From NCBI GenBank assembly GCA_028282325.1, contig JANQID010000034.1, positions 1-64,000 of the forward strand: DNA of 64,000 bases, given 5' to 3'. Below the pieces are notes generated by a model, which was not told the origin of the DNA, made no database searches, and worked only from the letters and a program-made list of their open reading frames with translations. Positions 8,588-15,893 of the stretch are shown in pieces. This DNA is from Chloroflexaceae bacterium. GTDB lineage: Bacteria; Chloroflexota; Chloroflexia; Chloroflexales; Chloroflexaceae. Every line of letters begins with the position of its first letter. Positions within the stretch are counted from its first letter, which is position 1. The translations under genes and the position numbers were made by a program.

Positions 8588-9709
8588 ATGAGCGCTCAGC
8601 CCATCAAGTTCGGTGATCTCAAACGCCAGCACGACGCTATTCGCACCGAGATCGACGCCGCGATTACACGGGTGTTGGCAAGCGGCTGGTACATCCTGGG
8701 CCAGGAGGTCGGCGCGTTCGAGCAGGAGTTTGCGGATTATTGCGGCGTTGCGTATGGCGTTGGCGTCGCCAGCGGCGCCGATGCGCTCTACCTTGCGTTA
8801 ACTGCGCTTGATGTCGGGCCCGGCGACGAGATTATCACGGCGGCGAATGCGTGTATGTACCAGACTGCCGCGATTGTCCAGACCGGCGTGCGTCCGGTGC
8901 TGGTCGATGTTGATCCCACAACGTACAACCTCGATCCCCCGGCGATCGAAGCCGCGCTTACGCCACGTACGCGTGCAATATTGCCGGTGCATCTCTATGG
9001 GCGACTGGCCGATATGCCCGCAATCAACGCAATCGCCGAGCGCCACGGGCTGGCGGTGATTGAGGACGCTGCGCAAGCGCACGGCGCCTGGATTGTCGAT
9101 GCCGCCAACCGGCCTCGCAGAGCCGGCGCCTGGGGAACTCTAGCGTGCTTTAGCTTCTATCCAAGCAAAAATCTGGGCGCATTGGGTGACGGCGGGATGG
9201 TAGTCACGAACAATGCAGCGCTGGTTGAACGGCTGCGACGGCTGCGCCAATATGGTTGGGGGAGCAAATACGTCACCGTCGAGGTCGGCGGACGCAACTC
9301 GCGGCTTGACGAATTGCAGGCGGCCATCCTGCGTGTGAAGTTGCGCCATCTGGAATGTTGGAACGCGGCGCGCCGCGAACGCGCCGCCTGGTACGCCGAG
9401 TTGCTAACCAGCGCGCCGCTGATGTTGCCCGCCGATGCGCCTGGACACGTGTACCATCTCTACGTGATTGCCAGCGATCGCCGCGACGATCTGCGGAGTC
9501 ACCTAACTGCGGAGGGAATCGGCTGTGACATCCATTATCCGATCCCCGCTCACCTGCAACCCGCCTATGCCGACCTGGGCTGCAGGCCGGGCGCACTGCC
9601 GCAGACAGAGCAACTCGCCGGGCGCATCCTCTCGTTGCCCCTCTACCCCGAACTCACGCGCGCCGAAGTAGAGCAGGTCGCCGCAGCAGTGCGCACCTTC
9701 ACGGGCTGA
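8588..9709 (+). CDS. DegT/DnrJ/EryC1/StrS family aminotransferase
   Basis: 373-residue PLP enzyme that would transfer an amino group to a keto-sugar nucleotide. The Schiff-base Lys is at about 194 in FYPSKNLGALGDGG. The EDAAQAHGA segment carries the PLP-stacking Asp, and the family motif NSRLDELQAAIL is at about 238-250. Full length for sugar aminotransferases such as DesV/StrS/FdtB; the exact sugar cannot be told. It ends 5 bp from the stop codon of the convergent selenoprotein gene. No sugar-nucleotide partner genes lie beside it. Confidence 0.9.
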   Translation: MSAQPIKFGDLKRQHDAIRTEIDAAITRVLASGWYILGQEVGAFEQEFADYCGVAYGVGVASGADALYLALTALDVGPGDEIITAANACMYQTAAIVQTGVRPVLVDVDPTTYNLDPPAIEAALTPRTRAILPVHLYGRLADMPAINAIAERHGLAVIEDAAQAHGAWIVDAANRPRRAGAWGTLACFSFYPSKNLGALGDGGMVVTNNAALVERLRRLRQYGWGSKYVTVEVGGRNSRLDELQAAILRVKLRHLECWNAARRERAAWYAELLTSAPLMLPADAPGHVYHLYVIASDRRDDLRSHLTAEGIGCDIHYPIPAHLQPAYADLGCRPGALPQTEQLAGRILSLPLYPELTRAEVEQVAAAVRTFTG

Positions 9710-9714
9710 TCAAT

Positions 9715-10548
9715 TCATGGCATCCGCCAATCGTGCGGTTCGACATAACGCTCGCGCCGCCAGCGCCAACCCGGCTCCAGAATGACCCCCGGTGCAAGCA
9801 CATCGTACAACGCTAACAACGCATAGTAAATGACGACCAGTTGCTGCGCACGATTGCCCGGCTCGCCAAGCGGATGTCCGAATGGCCACTTGAGATGGAC
9901 GGTGCGCGGTGGGCGCACCTTCTCGGCTATGTCTTTCAGCCCATTCAGTGCAACCGTTGGCGTTCCGGTCGCTTCTATGGTGCGTGCGATCAGTCCCACG
10001 GACTGATTACACAGTCCTCAAGCCGGGGTCAGCAACACCGCGTCAACGCGATCTTGCTTTAACATACCGGCCGCCTGCGGTGCGGTTGTGCACAGCAACG
10101 TCTCGACGTACGGTGGCTTGATGTGGCCCATAAAGCTGTAGCACGTTGCCAGCGAGCCGATAATCTGGAGCTGTTCCAGTTCGCGAAACAGCTCCAGCGG
10201 GAACAGAATGTTCAGATCTTTCTCGGCGTCGCGGTGATCGTAATAGTCGTGCGTGATCGTGAGCTGATCGCGAGCTATATCGGCAGGGATCGCACGGAAG
10301 GTCGGATCGCCGCGCGGATCGTTCATATCGTAGGGCTGTTGATCAACTGTATGAACGCCGCCGGTGGTGATCAGCGCGATCCGCGCCCGATCGAGCGGCG
10401 TGCGCATCGCAGCGAACGGCGTCTCGCCAAACCGCAATGCGTTGAATGTACTCCCCCACAAACGAGCTAGCGCCGGTGACCGTGAAAAAACCTGGCCTAC
10501 TCCTTGATAGAGCAGGTGTAACAGTGAGTCTTGATTGTTTGTCGTCAT
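9715..10548 (-). CDS. GrdB/PrdB-family selenoprotein with in-frame UGA (selenocysteine 177)
   Basis: Reading through one TGA at 10020-10018 gives 277 residues. Without it the gene splits into a 176-residue front and a 100-residue tail in the same frame. The front has the component-B reductase pattern ALITTGGVH, DPRGDPTFRAIP, THDYYDHRDAEKDLNILFPL and SFMGHI. The join reads LLTPA-U-GLCNQSVGLIAR, so UGA falls where relatives carry Cys or Sec in a U/C-x-x-C redox pair. The tail keeps the family end (RPPRTVHLKWPFGHPLGEPGN). Component B subunits activate glycine, betaine, sarcosine or proline in Stickland-type reductases; this orphan has no GrdA/GrdC beside it, so its substrate is unknown and it may be a redox protein. 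selB lies in the same window. A Cys-to-stop mutation is the less likely alternative. Confidence 0.88.
9983..10013 (-). promoter_or_regulatory. SECIS-like hairpin directly after the UGA codon
   Basis: In the mRNA, the segment from 10013 down to 9983 folds as five pairs (two G-U), one A-C mismatch, then eight perfect pairs (AUCAGUCC with GGACUGAU) closed by a GUG loop. The loop starts 18 bases after the UGA. Bacterial SECIS models require a stem-loop just 3' of UGA, a UGA-to-loop distance of about 16-37 bases and a G early in the loop; all are met. It lies inside the coding frame, as bacterial SECIS elements do. It would be the binding site for the SelB C-terminal domain. Confidence 0.82.
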
Positions 10549-10588
10549 ATATTCACTAGAGCACCAAATAGGGGTGCTCTAACCGCGT

Positions 10589-11374
10589 TTATTCTAACGC
10601 TATTTCTGTTTCCACCTCGTCGCGCTCCAATTGCTCGTGCAGCGCGCGTTGATGCTCGACGACCGCGTGCTGATGCGCCTGATCGCCTTCAGGGCCGGAG
10701 CGCCGCTTGTCGAGGGCCGCGAAGACCGGCGAACATCCGTAAAGCGTCACCGTATCGTATGGCAGGATCTTCGTCTGGCCTTTGGGCGCGCCGATGTACT
10801 TACCGCCGGCGCGTTGAATGCCCAGCACCAGCACGCCCTCGTCGGCGAGAGCCAGTTCGACTAGCGATTTGCCTGCCAACCAGTCCTGCGGCTCCACATA
10901 GAGCTCAATGATTCCGTGTTCGCCTGACAAATGCAATACCTGTGCGTAGTCGCGTACGTCGATATGCGTCCAGCGCTTCAACGCCCATCCAACCAACGTG
11001 GACAGATGGGCGTCGATCCACTTGCTCGTAGAGATTAGCCAGAGGATGGTGATGCCGGCGAGCAGCCAGGACACGCGCCAGATCATATTGACCGGGCCGG
11101 TTGTGTTTACGAACGAGAGCACGGTTGAGGCGACGAAGGTTACGATCCCGATATTGCCCATTAACATTAGCAGCATAATGATCCGCCGCCGCACAGGATG
11201 ATTGACTACTTGCTCGGCTTCGGCGGTAGCGAACCCGACGCCCGAGAATGCCGAGCGCGCTTGAAAACGGGCTAGCTCACGCGATATGCCCGTCAGTGTC
11301 AAGGCTACGGTTGCGACGCGGGTAATCGCCAGTGATAGAGTTAATATGACTAACAGAGAGATAATAGCTGTCAT
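10589..11374 (-). CDS. membrane protein with TrkA-C (RCK_C) domain
   Basis: 261 residues: hydrophobic helices at about 1-28, 63-88 and 100-117, then a TrkA-C-like domain at about 150-225 with the pattern ELYVEPQDWLAGKSLVELAL ... GVLVLGIQR, and a charged His/Glu-rich tail. TrkA-C domains bind ligands such as cyclic di-AMP and gate ion transport. With only three helices it is not a channel by itself, so it may be a sensor or an accessory to a cation transporter. The start is set at ATG 11374, where the membrane helix begins; the frame stays open further upstream, but that stretch overlaps the end of the next gene. Confidence 0.7.
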   Translation of the reverse strand: MTAIISLLVILTLSLAITRVATVALTLTGISRELARFQARSAFSGVGFATAEAEQVVNHPVRRRIIMLLMLMGNIGIVTFVASTVLSFVNTTGPVNMIWRVSWLLAGITILWLISTSKWIDAHLSTLVGWALKRWTHIDVRDYAQVLHLSGEHGIIELYVEPQDWLAGKSLVELALADEGVLVLGIQRAGGKYIGAPKGQTKILPYDTVTLYGCSPVFAALDKRRSGPEGDQAHQHAVVEHQRALHEQLERDEVETEIALE

Positions 11375-11465
11375 TTGCAGAATACGTTTTACACGATTTG
11401 TCCTGAACGGCAGGACGATGACTGTTGAGGCTGAATAGCAAGGGATGACAGAAACGGCACCTCTA

Positions 11466-12134
11466 CTATAACATATGACGCAAAGCCGTTGATGCAAGGA
11501 ACGTGCGAGTATGCAGCGCGACATCGGCAGGCGCGGCGCGCAGATCGACGGCCAGGCGTTGCAAATCGGCGGCTGTATCGATATCATAACACATTGGCAG
11601 TAGTTCAACGCACAAGCCAAGTTGCCGGGCGATCTGCAATGTGTCTTGCAGCACGGCGGGCGTGCTCATCGGCATGTCGTGCAACAGGGCCGGCTGTGGT
11701 TGACGCAGCCCGATCAAATAGTAGCCGCCATCTTCGGCGGGGCCGAACACAGCATCGGCGCCGGCGGCGAGACGGTCGAATGCCATCTCGATGAAGTTTG
11801 GCGGCAGATGCGGAATATCGGAGCCGATTAGCACCGCCGGTGGGGCGACGGTGAGCGACTCGCGCAGTGCACGATCCATCCGTTCGCCAAGATCATCACC
11901 GCATTGGGATAAGGTGACCATCTCCGTAGCCAGTTGGGCGAAATACGGCCCGGCGGTTTCCGGGGTGTACGCAATAACACATCGCACGTCGGAAACCCGA
12001 TGCGCGATGTGCAGAACATCTTGCAGAAAGCATGTGTAGAGCGCCGCCGCCAGCGCACCGTCGAGCGGCGGACACAATCGTGTCTTCGTCTGCCCGACGA
12101 TTGGCTCGCGAGCAAAAACAATCAGCGACGGCAT
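11466..12134 (-). CDS. DUF2064 / TIGR04282-type glycosyltransferase-like protein
   Basis: 222 residues with the nucleotidyl/glycosyl-transferase fold of the DUF2064 group: IVFAREPIVGQTKTRL near the N-terminus (the phosphate-binding loop), VLIGSDIPHLPP (about 100-112) and FGPAEDGGYYLIGL (about 128-142). The group is annotated as an arsenosugar-biosynthesis glycosyltransferase in some genomes, but this is not established for most members. Its ATG lies 2 bp after the stop of the desaturase gene, so the two are an operon and may share a carotenoid or lipid-sugar role. Confidence 0.8.
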   Translation of the reverse strand: MPSLIVFAREPIVGQTKTRLCPPLDGALAAALYTCFLQDVLHIAHRVSDVRCVIAYTPETAGPYFAQLATEMVTLSQCGDDLGERMDRALRESLTVAPPAVLIGSDIPHLPPNFIEMAFDRLAAGADAVFGPAEDGGYYLIGLRQPQPALLHDMPMSTPAVLQDTLQIARQLGLCVELLPMCYDIDTAADLQRLAVDLRAAPADVALHTRTFLASTALRHML

Positions 12135-12136
12135 GC

Positions 12137-13657
12137 CTACGCACCCTGGGGTGCCGCGACCATCGTGCGGCTTGGGGCCGGCTGCTCCTTCAACACACGC
12201 TCAATGACCAGCCGGGCTGACAGCAACACCAGCGGAACGCCTGTGCCGGGATGTGTGCTTGCGCCGACGAAATAGAGATTGCCGTAGCGCGGGTGGCGAT
12301 TGTGCGGTCGCAAATAGCCCACCTGGGTGAAGTTATGGCTCAAGCCGAACGCCGAACCTTTGGCAAGATTCAACACGTTCTCGTAGTCGGGCGGCATTAT
12401 TGTCGTCTCGGAAATGATGCGGCTCTCCAGGTCACGCACGCCTAGGCGCGCCAGGCGCTCGAACACGGCGTTGCGGGCTTTTTGCCGCAACGCTTCCCAC
12501 TGCTGGGGGCTTTTGTCGTTGATGTGACCGGTCGGCACCAGCGCCATCAGGTTGTCGTGATCGGGCGGCGCGAATGTCGGATCGGTGCGCGTCGGCGCGC
12601 AAATATAGAATGACGGCTCATCGGGTAGCGTCAATTCGTCAAAGATGCGCACGAACGAGCGATAATAGTCGTGGTCGGACAGGAACACGTTGTGATGCAG
12701 AAACTCTTTGATCTGCCCGCCCTTGACGCCCCAATAGAACATAAACGCCGACGAGGTGTACTTCTTCTTCGCCAGCCGCGGTGCCGTGCCGTTTTTGGGC
12801 AGCAACTTTGAGTAGGCGTACGGCAGATCGGCGTTGGCAATCACCACATCAGCCTGCATCTGCACGCCGTCGGTCAGTTTCACCCCGGTTGCACGCTGGC
12901 CATCGACCATAATCTCGCTGACCGGCGCGTTATACATAAACTGTACGCCGAGACCTTCGGCAATCGCCGTCAGTTTCTCGACCACCTGATATATACCGCC
13001 GCGCGGGAACCAGACGCCCTCGGCCATCTCGGTGAACTGGAGCAGCGAATAGGTTGCCAGTGCATCGTATGGGCTAAGGCCCAGATACATGTTCTGGAAC
13101 GTGAATGCGGCCCGCAAGCGCGGATCGCGGAAATAGCGACTGACGTTGGGATAGTGCTTCTGCAGCGCCTTGAGCTGGATCAGCAGCGGCAGATTCGCCG
13201 GGCTGAAGTATTCCAGCAACGATCTAAAGTTACGCCCGACAAAGCGATCGAGCGAGATGTAGTAGTGTCGATAGCCTTCGCTCAGGTACCGCAGCAACCC
13301 ATCGAAAGACCCCGGCTCGATTGCGTCCATCTGCTTGCGCATATCGATCAAGTCGGAGGTCAGATTGATCGAAGTGCTATCGTGGAAATGCACGCGGTAG
13401 GTTGGATCAATGCGGATCAGGTCGAGATGATCCTCCATCCGTTCTCCGAGTGCAGTAAATGTTTCGGCAAAGGTTTCCGGCATCAGGAAAAGCGTCGGGC
13501 CGGTATCGAAGCGGAAACCGTCTTTTTCAAGCATGGCCGTGCGACCGCCGGGTCGCGCGTTTTTCTCCAGCACGGTGACTTGATAGCCGGCGCGGGCCAG
13601 GCGAGCGGCAGCGCCAATACCGCCGACACCGGCGCCTATCACAAGAGCCGTACTCAT
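12137..13657 (-). CDS. phytoene desaturase family FAD oxidoreductase (CrtI/CrtD type)
   Basis: 506 residues. The N-terminal Rossmann dinucleotide motif VIGAGVGGIGAAARLARAGY (6-25) is followed by EKNARPGGR and GFRFDTGPTLF, the hallmark of carotenoid desaturases. The C-terminal FAD motif is FVGASTHPGTGVPLVLLSARLV. It would introduce double bases in a C40 carotene, or act as a related carotenoid oxidoreductase, at the membrane using FAD. AAGGAG sits just upstream of ATG 13657. First gene of an operon with the DUF2064 protein and perhaps the TrkA-C protein, and divergent from the MerR/TipAS regulator. Confidence 0.88.
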   Translation of the reverse strand: MSTALVIGAGVGGIGAAARLARAGYQVTVLEKNARPGGRTAMLEKDGFRFDTGPTLFLMPETFAETFTALGERMEDHLDLIRIDPTYRVHFHDSTSINLTSDLIDMRKQMDAIEPGSFDGLLRYLSEGYRHYYISLDRFVGRNFRSLLEYFSPANLPLLIQLKALQKHYPNVSRYFRDPRLRAAFTFQNMYLGLSPYDALATYSLLQFTEMAEGVWFPRGGIYQVVEKLTAIAEGLGVQFMYNAPVSEIMVDGQRATGVKLTDGVQMQADVVIANADLPYAYSKLLPKNGTAPRLAKKKYTSSAFMFYWGVKGGQIKEFLHHNVFLSDHDYYRSFVRIFDELTLPDEPSFYICAPTRTDPTFAPPDHDNLMALVPTGHINDKSPQQWEALRQKARNAVFERLARLGVRDLESRIISETTIMPPDYENVLNLAKGSAFGLSHNFTQVGYLRPHNRHPRYGNLYFVGASTHPGTGVPLVLLSARLVIERVLKEQPAPSRTMVAAPQGA

Positions 13658-13775
13658 ACGGAGTCTCCTTCTAGCGACAATTGATGCGAAAGATTATGTA
13701 GAATTATAGCATCGTATGATGGGATTGTCGAAGCTGGCGATTTGCCGCTTCCGGCGATTCGCGCCGAATAGGGGC

Positions 13776-13806
13776 TTGCATGTGACGTAACGTCATAGTC
13801 TATACT
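13776..13806 (+). promoter_or_regulatory. MerR-type promoter with 19-bp spacer and central palindrome
   Basis: TTGCAT (13776-13781), 19 bases, then TATACT (13801-13806). The spacer contains the perfect palindrome TGACGTAACGTCA (13783-13795). An overlong 19-bp spacer with a dyad inside is the classic operator-promoter of MerR-family activators, which twist DNA to realign the boxes. It lies 23 bp before the MerR/TipAS gene, pointing to autoregulation. The divergent carotenoid operon starts 118 bp away. Confidence 0.75.
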
Positions 13807-13828
13807 GTCTGGTGAAAGGGGGCTATGG

Positions 13829-14659
13829 TTGGAACGGCAGTATTATCACACTGGACAGTTTGCGCAGAAGGCGTCAATCTCGGTGCGAACGTTGCGCCAC
13901 TATGAACAGATCGGGTTGTTGACGCCGACCGAATACACGCCGTCCGGTCAGCGGCTGTATACCGACGCGGACCTGGTAACGCTTCAACAGATCCTGGCGC
14001 TCAAGTTTTTGGGATTTTCGCTTCAGGAAGTACGAGGTTATTTGCTGGCGGGGCCGCAACAACTGCGTGAAGTGTTGGCAACCCAGAAAACGATGCTGCG
14101 TGAAAAGCGGGCGCGGCTTGATGGCGTCATCCGGGCGATTGAAGCGCTGGAGCAGTGTGCGCGTGCGGGCCAGCCGACGTGGGAAGAAATTGTTAATGTA
14201 ATCGAGGTGATCCAGATGGAGAAGAACAACGATTGGGTGCGTAAATACTTTACGCCTGAGCAACTTCAGACGATGCAAGAGTTAAACCAGCAATCCTATT
14301 CCGATGCTGCGCAACGCAAAATGGAGGATTGGGGTTATGGTGTGCAGTGGACCGAAGAAGATCAGCGGCGGGTGGACGAGGAATATGCCTTTATTGCTGC
14401 CGGTTTGCAGCGACTGGTTGCCGAGCAGGGCGATCTGACCGGGCCGGAAGCACAAGACCTGGCGCGGCGCAAGCTTGATCTGGAACGCCAGTTCACCCAG
14501 GGGGATCAGGATATCGCCGAAGGGCTGCGCCAGTGGTGGGCAAATTATGCGGCGCTGCCTGCCGAGGATCGTCCGTTCCCGCGTCTGTGGGGCGAAGCTG
14601 AGGATGTATTCTTAAATCAGGCGGTAGAATGGTATCTCCGGCAACAAGATGCATCGTGA
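13829..14659 (+). CDS. MerR family regulator with TipAS effector domain
   Basis: 276 residues. The N-terminal MerR winged helix (about 7-75) has ISVRTLRHYEQIGLLTPTEY and then RLYTDADLVTLQQI. A dimer coiled coil follows (about 85-125). The C-terminal globular region (about 150-270) resembles TipAS, with EEIVNVIEVIQME leading into DWVRKYFTPEQL. TipAS domains bind thiopeptide or other hydrophobic ligands. The start is TTG 13829, with a GGGG-rich ribosome site just upstream and its own 19-bp-spacer promoter. Likely a ligand-sensing activator of itself and perhaps of the neighbouring desaturase. Confidence 0.87.
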   Translation: MERQYYHTGQFAQKASISVRTLRHYEQIGLLTPTEYTPSGQRLYTDADLVTLQQILALKFLGFSLQEVRGYLLAGPQQLREVLATQKTMLREKRARLDGVIRAIEALEQCARAGQPTWEEIVNVIEVIQMEKNNDWVRKYFTPEQLQTMQELNQQSYSDAAQRKMEDWGYGVQWTEEDQRRVDEEYAFIAAGLQRLVAEQGDLTGPEAQDLARRKLDLERQFTQGDQDIAEGLRQWWANYAALPAEDRPFPRLWGEAEDVFLNQAVEWYLRQQDAS

Positions 14660-14699
14660 TGGAGCGCAAGCATAGCGCAGACGATGCCGGGAACACAAC

Positions 14700-14734
14700 C
14701 CAAAGCGGATGAAGATGTCCTTCATCCGCTTTGG
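14700..14734. terminator. bidirectional terminator hairpin
   Basis: A perfect 15-bp stem (14700-14714 with 14720-14734) around a 5-base loop, between the convergent MerR gene and the aldolase gene. Long and perfect, but without a strong T-run. Confidence 0.65.
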
Positions 14735-14771
14735 ATTATTGCAGTTTCGCGTTTGGAAGCGCGATAGGTAT

Positions 14772-15722
14772 CTAGCTTACGCCAGCACGGGTCTCAGCCA
14801 GCTTGCCGACCGAACCGAGCCTCTCGGACTTGTCCACGATGAACTTCGCATACTCGGCGACAAATACCGTGCCCGGCTTGCGGAAGTCGAACTCGGCGGG
14901 CTTATCGTGGAAGTACTCACGGTGGACGCGCGTCCAGACCAGGCGGCCATCGGTATCGATGTTCACCTTGGTGACGCCGAGCTGTGCGGCACGCTGAAAC
15001 TCGTTCGCGTCCACGCCGCGTGCGGATGGGTCAAGGGCGCCGCCCGCTGCATTGATGCGCTCTACCTCTTCCTGAGGAACCGAGCTGGAGCCGTGCATAA
15101 CCAGCGGATAGTTGGGGAGCAGATTCTGAATAGCTTCGATGCGATCAAAGTGCAATGACTGATGGCCCGTGAATTTATAGGCGCCATGACTGGTGCCAAT
15201 CGCAACGGCGAGGCTGTCACAACCGGTTTGCTCAACGAACGTCTTGGCCTCATCCGGATCCGTCAACATCGCGTGCTTCTCATCAACGGCGATATTCTCC
15301 TCGACGCCGCCCAGCATACCCAGTTCAGCTTCGACCGAGATGCCTTTGGCGTGGGCACGCTCAACCACGCGGCGGGTGATGGCGACATTCTCGTCGAATG
15401 GCTCGTGCGAGGCGTCGATCATAACCGACGAATAGAAACCGGAGTCAATGCAGTCGTAGCAGGTCTGCTCATCGCCGTGATCCAGATGGACGGCATAGAT
15501 GACATCGGGGTACAGCTTCTCCGCTGCACGGATGATCGCCTCGATCATAGGAATGCCAGCATACTTGCGGGCTCCCTTCGAGATCTGAATAATGAAGGGC
15601 GCTTCCGCTTCCATGTGGCCTTGGAAGAGCCCTAGCGCCTGTTCCATATTGTTGATATTATAGGCGCCGACGGCAAACTTCCCATATGCAACTTTAAACA
15701 GAGCTGCAGTGGTGACAATCAT
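14772..15722 (-). CDS. fba: class II fructose-bisphosphate aldolase
   Basis: 316 residues. The zinc-dependent aldolase signature is complete: AVHLDHGD (zinc His and catalytic Asp), VSVEAELGMLGG (Glu ligand), ...AIGTSHGAYKF (His ligand) and LVMHGSSSVP, with NIDTDGRLVWT for phosphate binding. Interconverts fructose-1,6-bisphosphate with DHAP and glyceraldehyde-3-phosphate. GAGGAG lies 8 bases before ATG 15722, which rules out the longer frame from 15794. Confidence 0.95.
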   Translation of the reverse strand: MIVTTAALFKVAYGKFAVGAYNINNMEQALGLFQGHMEAEAPFIIQISKGARKYAGIPMIEAIIRAAEKLYPDVIYAVHLDHGDEQTCYDCIDSGFYSSVMIDASHEPFDENVAITRRVVERAHAKGISVEAELGMLGGVEENIAVDEKHAMLTDPDEAKTFVEQTGCDSLAVAIGTSHGAYKFTGHQSLHFDRIEAIQNLLPNYPLVMHGSSSVPQEEVERINAAGGALDPSARGVDANEFQRAAQLGVTKVNIDTDGRLVWTRVHREYFHDKPAEFDFRKPGTVFVAEYAKFIVDKSERLGSVGKLAETRAGVS

Positions 15723-15832
15723 ACTCGTTCTCCTCACTGTGGACGAATACTTGCGGAATGATTTTACCATATATCCGGCGTCTATAGACAGCATACTCGC
15801 CGCTTATGGGTATGTTTCAGGCATATATACGT

Positions 15833-15874
15833 ATACAGAGCGGCGGCGCGTTCATACACGCCGCCGCTCTGTAT
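15833..15874 (-). terminator. long hairpin after the betaine methyltransferase gene
   Basis: A perfect 16-bp GC-rich stem (15833-15848 with 15859-15874), 10-base loop, 20 bp after the methyltransferase stop and 110 bp before the aldolase start. No T-run on either side. Confidence 0.6.
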
Positions 15875-15893
15875 CACGGATGTCGTATTGGGG

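Noticed and set aside
9715-10548. Two separate genes, or a pseudogene broken by a stop codon
   Set aside because: The frame continues exactly across TGA, both parts keep family-type motifs, a SECIS-like hairpin follows and selB is present. Decay would not place the stop at the redox residue.
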